Both the position numbers and the translations under genes were made by a program. A DNA stretch of 64,000 nucleotides, from the NCBI GenBank assembly GCA_014218235.1, contig CM024766.1:22541346-22605345 (forward strand), in the 5' to 3' direction. Source of the DNA: Colocasia esculenta (Eukaryota; Streptophyta; Magnoliopsida; Alismatales; Araceae). Positions 53,473 through 64,000 of this stretch are shown here, piece after piece. Position 1 is the stretch's first letter. Every line of letters starts with the position of its first letter. The notes under the pieces are model-generated. The model made no database searches. It worked only from the letters and a program-made list of their open reading frames with translations, and had not been told where the DNA came from.

Positions 53473-54147
53473 TTATCTATATTCATCCGAGATGCTGAAG
53501 ACATGTTTAATTCAGCATCATCTTCTCATCATCCTGGAATTCATCCTCATCATCTTGGGAGTCTTCCTCACATCAGACTCCACCTCCCGCTCAGCGACAT
53601 TTGGGTCAACTTCTTCTTGTTCGTTATCCTTATGTAAGGAAATTGTTTCATTTATATCATGAACATTGTACTGCGTAGAAGCTGCCAACTCTCGTGCGTC
53701 ACTCCGATCTGATTGGAAAAAGTTGTCATTAACACCTTCGAGCTCATCATCAGTCGGAGAAGCTCATACTCAGGGAATAGTCTTGATTTCACTCTACATG
53801 CAGCCCACCAATCTCTTAATTTGAGGGATGTATAATTTGAATAATAAACTTGTTGGGCTTGTGCCGCCAGGATGAATGGCTCATATGTACTCAATTTGAC
53901 TTATGCTTCACATCGATTAATCCATATGTTGTGTCATGACGAATAGATGTCGGGTTAAACCAATGACACTTGAACAGAAATACATTGTTTGTCTTGTCCC
54001 AAAAATTACAGTTCAATGACTTCTTCGAGAATGCCATAATAGTCATTTCATTTTCATTGTAGGCACTTCCCTTCACACATACGCCGCTGTTCATCGTAGA
54101 CTTATTCCGTCCATAATCTCTCATGTGAAATCTGTATCCATTCACAA
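53473..54147 (-). pseudogene. CACTA-C DUF4216 module (first copy, cut by the gap)
   Basis: From the gap leftward it reads NGYRFHMRDYGRNKSTMNSGVCVKGSAYNENE, the DUF4216 signature also seen at 14035-14130 in CACTA-A. Then FKCHWFNPTSIRHDTTYGLIDVKHKSN, YEPFILAAQAQQVYYSNYTS and, after small frame breaks, an acidic tail (DDEDEFQDD) to a stop at 53473. The breaks at about 53560, 53760 and 54040 are single-base differences from the second copy, so they are probably sequence errors rather than mutations. Confidence 0.82.
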
Positions 54148-54247
54148 NNNNNNNNNNNNNNNNNNNNNNNNNNNNNNNNNNNNNNNNNNNNNNNNNNNNN
54201 NNNNNNNNNNNNNNNNNNNNNNNNNNNNNNNNNNNNNNNNNNNNNNN
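54148..54247. other. Assembly gap of exactly 100 N
   Basis: The round length marks a scaffold gap of unknown size. The sequence left of it (ending ATTCACAA) is found again at 63436, and the sequence right of it begins at the equivalent of 44986. Confidence 0.99.
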
Positions 54248-54491
54248 GGGGACTGCTCCTTCTTGGACTTGTTATAGGTGGTGGAGGTCTATTTTTTATT
54301 TTGTTCAGCAATTTGGTGTTCTGGTGAATCATGTTTATAGGAAAGCAAATCAGGTGGCAGATGCTTTGGCCTCTTTTGCTTGCAACAGTCGTTGTAATGA
54401 GATGTTTACCTCATCAACCCAGCTCCCTCAGCCTTGTTTCCCTGCTCTAATTGGGGACCAGTTGGGTCTGGCTAATCTTAGATTTTCTTAA
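54248..54491 (+). CDS. LINE ORF2 RNase H tail (second copy, partial)
   Basis: It begins inside the codon equivalent to 44986 and reads GTAPSWTCYRWWRSIFYFVQQ through LGLANLRFS to the same stop. It has the same length as 44986-45229 and no visible difference. The 5' part is missing only because the contig starts here. The poly-A is at 54652-54659. Confidence 0.88.
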
Positions 54492-54659
54492 ACCATTGTA
54501 CTTCTCAGGGGTATGCCCCGTAGTTCTTGTAAAGTAATTTTTTTCATAAATAAAATTATATGTAGCAGGTGTCGCCTGGGGAAGTGATTACATGCTATCC
54601 TGCTGGGATGGTATGCACTTGACCGGTGCTAATCCTGTTCCACTTTTACCCAAAAAAAA

Positions 54660-55164
54660 CCCATTTACTAATGGGTATTGGGTTAATAAGAATATTAAAC
54701 ATTATTTACTCTTTGTTTGACCACCTATTGACCCAATACACATGATTTGACCTCGAACATCTATTTTAATTTAGTTAGTTATATGAAATAACAGGTTTTC
54801 GACATTATTGGGTTTTATTACCTTAAGTCAGAGTTTATGGTTTTACTAACCCAACATGTTTGTATGATCCTAATTTCTTTACTATTATTTGTATTACTTT
54901 ATTTAGTTTGTCATTTCATGGGATTCTGAGTGGTTTTATATCTACAATAATCGCTTTTATCGTTATCGGGTTTATTCGTCTTAAGACTTTGTTCAACATT
55001 GGCCAACCCAATTAATCATGCCCTGACCCATTTTATTTATTACTCCTTGAAATTTATGGTTTAGTGTCTGAGCATATATTTTCATTTAATTTTGTTGAAA
55101 TGTCCCGCATGTGATTATGAGTTTTTCTTATTTATATTATATTTTAAAATTTTGGGTTGCTATA
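54660..55164 (-). repeat. Solo-LTR 5' part (second copy)
   Basis: Counterpart of 45399-45906, ending GGGTTGCTATA, followed by GGTAC at 55165-55169. Confidence 0.85.
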
Positions 55165-55169
55165 GGTAC

Positions 55170-56010
55170 TGTGGAGGGGGCACTGTCGAGAGAGGTATTG
55201 GTGGGGTTGGGGGTCACCGAGAGGGCGTTCATGGAGGGGGAGGGGGCTTTGGTAGTGGGAGTGGGGCCCTAGAGGCGAAGGGTTCGGGAGAGGGAGCAGC
55301 GGGGGTGGGGGTCGCCGACAGGGGGGTCATGGAGGGGGATGGGGCTTTGAGAGGGGTAGTGGGGGCCCTGGAGGGGGAGGGTCCGAAAGGGGAGCAGTGG
55401 GGGTGGGGGTCCGAGAGGGGGAGCAATCGAGGTGGGAGTCCGGTAGGAGGGTTGTGGAGGGTGAGTGGGGGTCCGGTAGGAGGGTGTTGTGGAGGGAGTG
55501 GTGGCCTAGAGGGGAGGGTCTAGGAGGGGAGCAGTGGGGGGGGGGCCAACAAGGGTGGGTTGCCGAGAGGGGGAGGGGGAGCAGTGGGGGTGGGGGCCAA
55601 CAGGGGGGGTTGCCGAGAGGGGGAGGGGGTGGGGTTGCCAAGAGAGGAGGGGGCCTGCAAGGGTGGGGGGCCGAGAGGGGGAGGTGGGGTGGGGGTCACC
55701 AGGAGGGGAAGGGGGGCTAGCAGGGGTGGGAGGTCAGGAGTGGGAGGGGGTGGGGTTCGTTGAGAAAGGGTGGGGGTCGTTGGGAGGGGGAGGGGGGCCG
55801 GCAGGGGTGGGGTGCCGGTGGATGGGGGGGGAGGGGGTGGGGGTCACCGAGAGAGGGAGGGGGCTAGGAGTGGGAGGGGGTGGGGGTCACCTGGAGTGGG
55901 AGGGGGTCAGGAGTGGGAGTGGGAGGGGGTGGGGGTGGGGTTTGCCAAGAGGAGGAGGGGTGCCGGGAGAGGGAGGGGGGGTCCCCGGCAGTGGGAGGTG
56001 GAAGACTCAC
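55170..56010. repeat. G-rich minisatellite (second copy)
   Basis: Counterpart of 45912-46745; G-run lengths differ at many places between the copies. Confidence 0.85.
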
Positions 56011-56107
56011 CTGCAGCGGTAGAGGCGGCGGCATAGGGTTGCAGCGGAGGCGGATGCATAGGGTTTAGGTGGCAGTGCGGGGTCGTGGTGGTGGCGGTGG
56101 TCCACAC

Positions 56108-56228
<121 letters not shown>

Positions 56229-56229
56229 T

Positions 56230-56407
56230 TTTGGAACGGGAGGTTGGGGAAAAATGGAATTTTTTGATGAAAATATTTTTGTTAGAAATTCCATTGGGAT
56301 TACCGGCGGAATTTCTGACGGATATATTTCTGTCGAAAACTTCGACAGATATTCTCGACGAAAACTTATACTTTGGAATGTCTGACGGTTTTCTTTTCCT
56401 TGTAGTG
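56230..56407 (-). other. CACTA-B 5' terminal region (second copy)
   Basis: Ends TTCCTTGTAGTG at 56407; counterpart of 46941-47118. Confidence 0.75.
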
Positions 56408-56470
56408 TGTGGGAGCTATCCAAGGGCATGGACCATGCATGTCATGTGCCCACCACTCGCCAAGACCTAC

Positions 56471-56870
56471 CACTACAAGAAAATGCGCTATTTCCGACGG
56501 ACGTAATCCGTCGGAAATCCGTCGGTATTCTGTCGGAAAAGGCTTCTTCCGACCGCTTTCCGTCCAAAGCTCGTCGGAAACTTTCCGTCGGAAATACTTG
56601 GTCAGAAATTTCCGACGGATGACAATTCCGTCGGAATTCGGTCGAAACCTCCGACGGACATAATCCGTCGGTAAAGCCGTCCATATTTTCCGACGGAATT
56701 GCCGACGGTGTTTAGCCGTCGGTAATTTATCAGTTCTGATGGATACTTATCCGTCGGTCAATCCGTCAGTATTTTCTGACGGTATTACCGACGGTCTTTT
56801 TTCGTCGGTAATTTATAAGTTCCGACGGATACTTATCGTTGGAAAATCCGTCGGAAAAGTCACATATATA
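56471..56870. repeat. CACTA-C subterminal inverted repeats (second copy)
   Basis: Same CCGACGG/CCGTCGG clusters as 47180-47575, with a few one- or two-base indels. Confidence 0.85.
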
Positions 56871-57218
56871 TTTTTTAAAATAGGCAAATAAAAATGATTT
56901 GTCAACATTACTACAATGTCAAACTTGCTACATTATTCATAAATTAACAAATACTAACAATCAACATAAAATCATAAAATATAATAATATAAAATCATAT
57001 AGAATAATGAATACAAAAATCAACATAGATCTGCTGGATCGTCTGCTATCCCTGCCTCGTCATCGTCTGGAGCTGGATCCTATATTAAAACAAATTAAAA
57101 TGAGAAACATTAATAATAAATAAAAGACATACAATATTTTCAAAAATGAAATTTAAAACATGTGATTATTTCTCAAGCTTAATACAATACTATTTTAGAT
57201 CCATCATTTTCTTGGGTG
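56871..57218. other. AT-rich stretch in CACTA-C (second copy)
   Basis: Counterpart of 47576-47930. Nothing recognised. Confidence 0.5.
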
Positions 57219-60200
57219 TTTTTAGATTCGTCCTTTGAATGCCCAACCCAATCCGGAGATCCAAATTGGATTCCGTCAGTTCCCACACGTCACTTTAACC
57301 CACCGGTCGTGTCGGAGAAAACGGCAGTCGATCGGATCCCTATTTGGGATTTTAGACCCCCGGTTGCGTCTTTTAACCATTTATATATGTTTGGCCGTGT
57401 TTTTAGATCCGTCCTTTGAATGCCGAACCCAATCCGGGGATCCAAATTGGATTCCATTAGTTTCTACACGTCACTTTAACCCACCCGGTCGTGTCGAGAG
57501 AAAACGGCACATCGATCGGATCCCTATTTGTGATTTTAGACCCCCGGGTTGTGTGTTTTGACCCTTTATATATACTGGGTGTTTTTTAGAACCGTCATTT
57601 GAATGCTCAACCCAATCCGGAGATCCAAATTGGATTCCGTCAGTTCCCACACGTCACTTTACCCACTCGGTTTGTCGGAGAAAACGGCACGCCGATCCAA
57701 TCCCTATTTGGGATTTTGGACCCCCGGGTTGTTGTTTTGACCCTTTATATATATACTTGGGTATTTTTTAGATCTGTCAATTGAACGGCCGACCCAATCC
57801 GGAGATCCAAATTGGATTCCGTCAGTTCCCACACGTCACTTTAACCCACCTGGTCGTGTCGGAGAAAACGGCACGCCGATCCGATCCCTATTTGAGATTT
57901 TGGACCCCCGGTTGCGTGTTTTAACCATTTATATATGGTTAATCGTGTTTTTAGATCGGTCCTTTGAATGCCCAACCCAATCCGGGGATCCAAATTGGAT
58001 TCCGTCAGTTTCTACACGTCACATTAACCCACCCGGTCGTGTTGGAGAAAAACGCACGTCGATCGGATCCCTATTTGGGATTTTAGACCCCCGGTTGTGT
58101 GTTTTGACCCTTATATATACTGGGTGTTTTTTAGATCCGTCATTTGAATGCCCAACCCAATCCGGAGATCCAAATAGATTCCGTCAGTTCCCACACGTCA
58201 CTTTAAACCCCCACCGGTCGTGTCGGAGAAAACGGCACGCCGATCCGATCCCTATTTGGGTTTGGACCCCGGGTTGTGTGTTTTGACCCTTTATATATAA
58301 TTGGGTATTTTTTAGATCCGTCAATTGAACGCCCGACCCAATCCAGAGATCCAAATTGGATTCGTCAGTTCCCACACGTCACTTTAACCCACCTGGTCGT
58401 GTCGGAGAAAATGGCACGCCGATCCGATCCCCATTGGATTTTGGACCCCCGGGTTGCGTGTTTTAACCATTTATATATGGTTGACCGTGTTTTTAGATCG
58501 GTCCTTTGAATGCCCAACCCAATCCGGGGATCCAAAGGATTCTGTCAGTTTCTACACGTCACTTTAACCCACCCGGTCGTGTTGGAGAAAACGGCACATC
58601 GATCGGATCCCTATTTGGGATTTTAGACCCCGGGTTGTGTGTTTTGACGCTTTATATATACTTGGGTGTTTTTTAGATCCGTCATTTGAATGTCCAACCC
58701 AATCCGGAGATCCAAATTGGATTCCGTCAGTTCCCATACGTCACTTTAACCCACCGGTCGTGTCGGAGGGAAAACGGCACGCCGATCCGATCCCTATTGG
58801 GATTTTGGACCCCCGGGTTGTGTGTTTTGACCCTTTATATATATACTTGGTATTTTTTAGATCCGTCAATTGAACGTCCGACCCAATCCGGAGATCCAAA
58901 TTGGATTCGCAGTTCCCACACGTCACTTTAACCCACCTGGTCGTGTCGGAGAGAAAACGGCACGCCGATCGATCCCTATTTGGGATTTTGGACCCCCGGG
59001 TTGCGTGTTTTAACCATTATATATGGTTGACCGTGTTTTTAGATCGGTCCTTTGAATGCCCAACCCAATCCGGGGATCCAAATTGAATTCCGTCAGTTTC
59101 TACATGTCACTTTAACCCACCCGGTCGTGTTGGAGAAAACGGCACGTCGATCAGATCCCTATTTGGCATTTTAGACCCCCGGGTTGTGTGTTTTTACCTT
59201 TATATATACTTGGGTGTTTTTTAGATCCGTCATTTGAATGCCCAACCCAATCCGGAGATCCAAATTGGATTCCGTCAGTTCCCACACGTCACTTAACCCA
59301 CCCGTCGTCGGAGAAAACGGCACGCCGATCCGATCCCTATTTGGGATTTTGGACCCCCGGTTGTGTGTTTTGACCCTTTATATATATACTTGGGTATTTT
59401 TTAGATCTGTCAATTGAACGCCCGACCCAATCCGGAGATCCAAATTGGATTCCTCAGTTTCCCACACGTCACTTTAACTCACCTTGTCGTGTCGGAGAAA
59501 ACGGCACGCCGATCCGATCCCTATTGGGATTTTGGACCCCCGGGTTGCGTGTTTTAACCATTTATATATGGTTAACCGTGTTTTTAGATCGGTTCCCTTT
59601 GAAATGCCCAACCCAATCCGGGGATCCATTGGATTCCGTCAGTTTCTACACGGCACTTAACCCACCCGTCGTGTTGGAGAAAACGGCACGTCGATCGTAT
59701 CCCTATTTGGATTTTAGACCCCCGGGTTTTGTGTGTTTTGACCCTTTATATATACTGGGTGTTTTTTAGATCCGTCATTGAATGCCCAACCCAATCCGTA
59801 GATCCAAATTGGATTCCGTCAGTTCTCACACGTCGCTTAACCCACCGGTCGTGTCAGAGAAAACGGCACGCCGATCTGATCCCTATTTGGGATTTTGGAC
59901 CCCCGGGTTGTGTGTTTTGACCCTTTATATATATACTTGGGTATTTTTTAGATCCGTCAATTGAAGTCCGACCCAATCCGGAGATCCAAATTGGATTCCG
60001 TCAGTTCCCACACGTCACTTTAACCCACTGGTCGTGTCGGAGAAAACAGCACGCCGATCCGATCTATTTGGGATTTTGGACCCCCGGGTTGCGTGTTTTA
60101 ACCATTTATATGGTTGACCGTGTTTTTAGATCCGTCCTTTGAATGTCCAACCCAATCCGGGGATCCAATTGGATTCCGTCAGTTTCTACATGTCACTTTA

Positions 60201-60520
60201 AACCCCCGGTCGTGTCGGAGGAACGGCTCGTCGATTGGATCCCTATTTGGGATTTTAGACCTCAGGTTGCGTGTTTTAACCATTTATATCTGTTGACGTG
60301 TTTTTAGATCCGTTATTTGAATGCCCAACCCAATCCGGAGATCCAAATTGGATTCCGTCAGTTCCCACACGTCACTTTAACCCACCCGGTCGTGTCGGAG
60401 AAAACGACACGCCGATCTGATCCCTATTTGGGATTTTGGACCCCCGGGTTGTGTGTTTTGACGCTTTATATTATACTTGGGTGTTTTTTAGATCCGTCAA
60501 TTGAACGCCCAACCCAATCC
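57219..60520. repeat. Tandem array of ~181-bp repeats (second copy)
   Basis: Same 18 or so monomers in the same order and with the same irregular units as 47931-51237, so it is a copy of the same array rather than an independent expansion. Confidence 0.92.
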
Positions 60521-60526
60521 TAATTA

Positions 60527-62645
60527 TATGAAATTAATACTAATACTGACCTGAGCTGCTGGCTTTGTGGGGCGTACTCCCTGCATTATTGACATGAACT
60601 GCTGAACCATATCGCTGAACTGCGTCTGTAGCTATACCCGCTGCGTCTCTATCTCTACCCGCTGCGCCTGTAGCTCTACCCGCTGCGTCTGTAGCTCTTC
60701 CCGCTGCGTCTGTAGCTCTGTACGTAGCTCCTCCCAAATGATGCCTCTAATGTCCTCTACACCACTGACGGGCGGCGCAGAAGATGAACTCGCGTGTGCC
60801 GGAGGAGCGATCGAACTGGCATATGAGGACAACACTCGATGAGTATCCAGGCTGTCCCCAAAGCCGTACACTCGACCCTTCCTCGGCACTCCCGCTGCCT
60901 CGACCCAAGCGTCCGCATCCAAATCTGGCTGGGGAGTGCCCTCTGTGTAGCGCTCCGCCATCGTCCTGTCGTACGTCTCCTGTAAAATAATTTAAAATTA
61001 AATTATTGAAAACAAATTACTTTAATATCATAATTGAATTCATAATTTAAAGCTTGACTTACAGCAATCGTGCGGGCACTCTCGGTAACATAGTCATCCG
61101 TCCCCTTCCGCTTATGAGTCCGGTCAAATAACGCGGAAAGTAGGGGCACGCTCCAGGTCGTGATGCTTAAAATTCAACAAAATTAGTTACTTTCACAATA
61201 ATAATCCATATGTATATATGAATCGAACAATAAAATACTTACCAATTTTGACTGTGGGTCGCATAAGATACGGATCCACTAGTATGCACATTTCTCCGGT
61301 TGAGTTGCTCTGTTGCGTATTGCCGCCTGTGACCGCTGCTGCCATGGTCCAGCAGCCCAACACGCGCAAAGGGACTCCCAATAGTCCGTCCGCAGCCAAA
61401 CAGGGCCGTAATCCACCCAAGCCATAGGATCCCGGTTGCCTGTGGTCTTCATTGCCTTGTCCCGTGCCTCCCACATCGACTTTCTTAAATTAGTCTGGGC
61501 CGTAATCTCCCAGACGGCTCGAGCCGAGGGAGATCCTCGGGTCTCGTGAACGCGAACCTCCGCTGTAAAGAAATAAAATTAATCAACGTTCTGCAATAAA
61601 CCCAAATTAATAATAATTGAATAAATGACTTCAACTCTTCTAAAAATAAAAATACCGTAAACATGTCAAATAATAAATCTCGGACTGGCACCGGGAAGTC
61701 TCTCCATGCATCCACTGGTCCTGGAATATGTGCGTGGACCAACGTCGTAATATAGCGGGAAGCAGGACTGGGATATCTCTCCCCCTGCAATTCCACATTA
61801 ATTTTCTACATGAAATGTATATCCTAAATAACAAATACAGTAACACTGAGATGATGAACTTTACCCTGAGATCCAGCATGGTTGTCGTCCTGGTAGCTGA
61901 GGCCCCTCCTCAGCTGCTGGATGCTGGCTCTCCACCTCTGTTGAAAACAATTTAGTACACTTTTATTGTATAAATTGCAAGAGACCAAACATACTAATCT
62001 ATTGAAAATATGTTTACCTTGTGGTGAGGAAGAAGACGAAGGTGGCGTGGACGGGGGGCAGTCCCTGCAAAATTTCATACACATTAGAATATTATTGAAA
62101 TTCAAATAACAAGAAAATAGAAATTTACCTGTCGCTGGGACGACGGGCGTGGACGGAGAGGCAGTCCTGCAAAATTTCATACACATTAGAAATTATGAAT
62201 TTCAAATAAACAACAATGTAGAAAATTACCTGTCATGGGACGACGGGCGTGGACGGGGAGGCAGTCCCTGCAAAATTTCATACACATTAGAAATTATGAA
62301 TTTCAAATAAACAACAATATAGAAATTACCTGTCGCTGGGAAGACGGGCGTGGACGGGGAGGCAGTCCCTGCAAAATTTCATACACATTAGAAATTATGA
62401 ATTTCAAATAAACAACAATATAGAAATTTACCTGTCGCTGGGAAGACGGGCGTGGACGGGGAGGCAGTCCCTGTAAAATTGTATGTACGTTAGTTCTCGT
62501 GAAATCATATAAACAATAATACCCATATGGTTTTTTGTGTACATATGCATATACCTGTCGCGGACCTGGAGGCAGATGTGGACGGGGAGGCAGTCCCTCT
62601 GCCAACGGACGTGGCAACCGTCCGACTGCGTCCTCCACGTACCAT
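60527..62645 (-). pseudogene. CACTA-C second gene with Transposase_24-like domain (second copy)
   Basis: Exon 1 is 62645-62555 (MVRGGRSRTVATSVGRGTASPST). Micro-exons follow at 62470-62432, 62368-62330, 62267-62230, 62167-62129 and 62064-62018, then an exon at about 61940-61868 and one reading PSPASRYITTLVHAHIPGPVDAWRDFPVPVRDLLFDMFT (about 61780-61660). Next come the WVDYGPVWLRTDYWESL exon and 60961-60632, with DLDADAWVEAAGVPRKGRVYGFGDSLDTHRVLSSYASS and four heptads (LQTQREE, LQTQRVE, LQAQRVE, IETQRV). A TAG interrupts the fifth heptad, after which FSDMVQQFMSIMQGV follows in frame. That TAG is in both copies and so is probably real. Confidence 0.77.
62018..62645 (-). repeat. Tandem micro-exon/intron array (second copy)
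   Basis: Exons at 62470-62432 and 62368-62330 are exactly 39 nt and 102 bp apart. Exon 1 is 91 nt, so each added exon keeps phase 1. Confidence 0.85.
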
Positions 62646-62761
62646 ATCTCTATTGATACAAATAAAGATATAGCAAGTCATCAGCACTCAATTTGAAGTA
62701 GCAATTTATTATGAACATGTAATGAACAACAACACCAATTTCTTACAAAATATGCAGTATA

Positions 62762-63521
62762 TTATCTATATTCATCATCAGATGCTGAAGACATGTTTAA
62801 TTCAGCATCATCTTCATCATCATCCTGGAATTCATCCTCATCATCTTGGGAGTCTTCCTCACATCAGACTCCACCTCCCGCTCAGCGACATTGGGTCAAC
62901 TTCTTCTTGTTCGTATCCTTATGTAAGGAAATTGTTTCATTTATATCATGAACATTGTACTGCGTAGAAGCTGCCAACTCTCGTGCGTCACTCCGATCTG
63001 ATTGGAAAAAGTTGTCATTAACACCTTCGAGCTCATCATCAGTCGGGAGAAGCTCATACTCAGGGAATAGTCTTGATTTCACTCTACATGCAGCCCACCA
63101 ATCTCTTAATTGAGGGATGTATAATTTGAATAATAAACTTGTTGGGCTTGTGCCGCCAGGATGAATGGCTCATATGTACTCAATTTGGACTTATGCTTCA
63201 CATCGATTAATCCATATGTTGTGTCATGACGAATAGATGTCGGGTCAAACCAATGACACTTGAACAGAAAACATTGTTGTCTTGTCCCAAAAATTGCAGT
63301 TCAATGACTTCTTCGAGAATGCCATAATAGTCAATTTCATTTTCATTGTAGGCACTTCCCTTCACACATACGCCGCTGTTCATCGTAGACTTATTCCGTC
63401 CATAATCTCTCGTGTGAAATCTGTATCCATTCACAATGTAGCCTGGATAGACACGTACAATCTTCGAGGGGCCAAAACTAATCTGTTGTACTCTTGAATC
63501 GGGAATGAAGCCTTGTTCAAC
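62762..63521 (-). pseudogene. CACTA-C DUF4216 module (second copy, complete exon)
   Basis: The exon begins after an AG acceptor at 63522 with VEQGFIPDSRVQQISFGPSK and IVNGYRFHTRDYGRNKSTMNSGVCVKG, the DUF4216 core. It continues through CHW, TTYG and AAQAQQVYY blocks to VKSRLFPEYELLP, NDNFFQSDRSDARELAAS and an acidic tail (EDSQDDEDEFQDDDEDD), stopping at 62762. Three or more single-base frame breaks remain (about 63280, 63110 and 62870). The exon start and end match the CACTA-A exon at 13944-14713. Function unknown; it is a fixed companion of TNP2. Confidence 0.82.
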
Positions 63522-63614
63522 CTATTATGAGATAAATAGACAAACATTGAATAAATGACTTCAACTCAGTCTGCATAAAACATAACACTTATGTTTCAAA
63601 ATAATTAGACATAC

Positions 63615-63714
63615 TCGAGATCTTAACCAAGTAGGAAAAGACTTCTCCCGTTCCTTTTCAACCTGCACGTCAGTTAGACGTGGATTCTGTCGCAATATGA
63701 CCGAGTCAAACTCT
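63615..63714 (-). pseudogene. CACTA-C linker exon between DUF4218 and DUF4216
   Basis: Bounded by TGCAG and GTATGT. It reads EFDSVILRQNPRLTDVQVEKEREKSFPTWLRSR; the counterpart in CACTA-A is at 13789-13868. Confidence 0.75.
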
Positions 63715-63792
63715 CTGCAATGTAAATGTCACACACCGTTAGGTTCTGCAGCAATGCACGCAAATGATGACGAATAAGCGTGGAGAGCTTAC

Positions 63793-64000
63793 TGAATGTA
63801 AGGGTCTAGTTCTTCGCAATTCATGAACACGTAGATCTCCGCAGCTACCAACTCTCTGTCTTGGAGTGCGCGAGTAGATGAAGATCCGAACGCCCGTCCG
63901 GCACACTTGAATACAGAGAGTCGGTCTGACACCTCGGAATCTCCACCATCATCATTACGTGGAGGTTGAGTGCGTCGGGTTCGTATTTCCGTGTCAAAGT
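63793..64000 (-). pseudogene. CACTA-C DUF4218 C-terminal exon (window edge)
   Basis: It reads PPRNDDGGDSEVSDRLSVFKCAGRAFGSSSTRALQDRELVAAEIYVFMNCEELDPYIQ up to a GTAAGC donor at 63792, with an open frame over the whole visible part. The same block occurs in CACTA-A (13520-13690) and, decayed, in CACTA-B (32399-32600). It continues right of the window toward TNP2. Confidence 0.82.

Larger units (their letters stand above)
47180..54147 (-). mobile_element. CACTA-C: CACTA transposon, minus strand, 3' half (first copy)
   Basis: The 3' terminus CACTACAAGAAAATG is at 47180. Moving right: subterminal repeats, AT-rich stretch, ~181-bp array, second gene (minus), DUF4216 module, then the assembly gap. 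The element continues in the second copy to the window end, where DUF4218 follows. The 5' end lies outside the window. TAC precedes the terminus and would be the 3-bp target duplication if the far flank matches. Confidence 0.85.
56471..64000 (-). mobile_element. CACTA-C (second copy, runs off the window)
   Basis: Terminus CACTACAAG at 56471, subterminal repeats to about 56870, AT-rich stretch to 57218, array 57219-60520, second gene 60527-62645, DUF4216 62762-63521 and DUF4218 to 64000. This copy has fewer frame breaks and is the better template for reading the genes. TNP2 itself would lie to the right. Confidence 0.85.

Overview
This window is a nest of transposable elements from a flowering-plant nuclear genome. 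I found no host gene, tRNA, rRNA or CRISPR array. The kingdom call rests on the element lineages: a SIRE/Maximus-type Ty1-copia element, a chromodomain Ty3-gypsy (Tekay/Del-like chromovirus), plant LINEs with an RVT_3-type RNase H, and CACTA (En/Spm) DNA transposons carrying the TNP2, DUF4218, DUF4216 and Transposase_24 modules. The species cannot be told from the sequence.

Left third (1-18577): an old plus-strand CACTA transposon (CACTA-A) with decayed TNP2/DUF4218/DUF4216 and Transposase_24 genes, a ~178-bp tandem array and a degraded 3' end. A nearly complete minus-strand SIRE-type copia element (184-11789) sits inside the TNP2 coding sequence. It has 1.37-kb LTRs about 98% identical, a 5-bp target duplication AAAAG, PBS, PPT, gag, pol and an extra two-part ORF.

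Middle (18578-32398): a gypsy chromovirus with a truncated 5' LTR and a pol full of stops, interrupted by a tiny LTR element (TRIM) that carries a third, inverted LTR. Then come an unassigned stretch, a 5'-truncated LINE with a 19-bp target duplication, and a piece ending like a gypsy LTR.

Right (32399-64000): minus-strand CACTA-B (TNP2 remnant, then its 5' end at 47118). It encloses a ~3.3-kb solo LTR flanked by GGTAC, and that LTR encloses a 5.85-kb LINE. A spacer of about 61 bp separates CACTA-B from the 3' end of CACTA-C (47180 onward), which has a subterminal CCGACGG repeat zone, a 3.3-kb array of ~181-bp repeats, a Transposase_24 gene with tandem micro-exons, and DUF4216/DUF4218 exons running off the window. 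A 100-N gap at 54148-54247 is followed by a second copy (54248-63436) of 44986-54147, best explained as two overlapping contig ends that were not merged. The real locus is therefore probably about 9.2 kb shorter.

Most notable: (1) the ~180-bp satellite-like arrays of CACTA-A and CACTA-C are homologous and sit in the same place and orientation in the element, but with dimeric versus trimeric higher-order structure; (2) the copia element carries the palindrome CTGTCGACAG in pairs 21-22 bp apart, eight per LTR and eight more internally; (3) the TRIM has two outward-facing LTR 5' ends; (4) a 39-nt exon plus its intron is tandemly amplified in the CACTA-C accessory gene. Nested order, oldest to youngest: CACTA-A then copia; gypsy then TRIM; CACTA-B then solo LTR then LINE.
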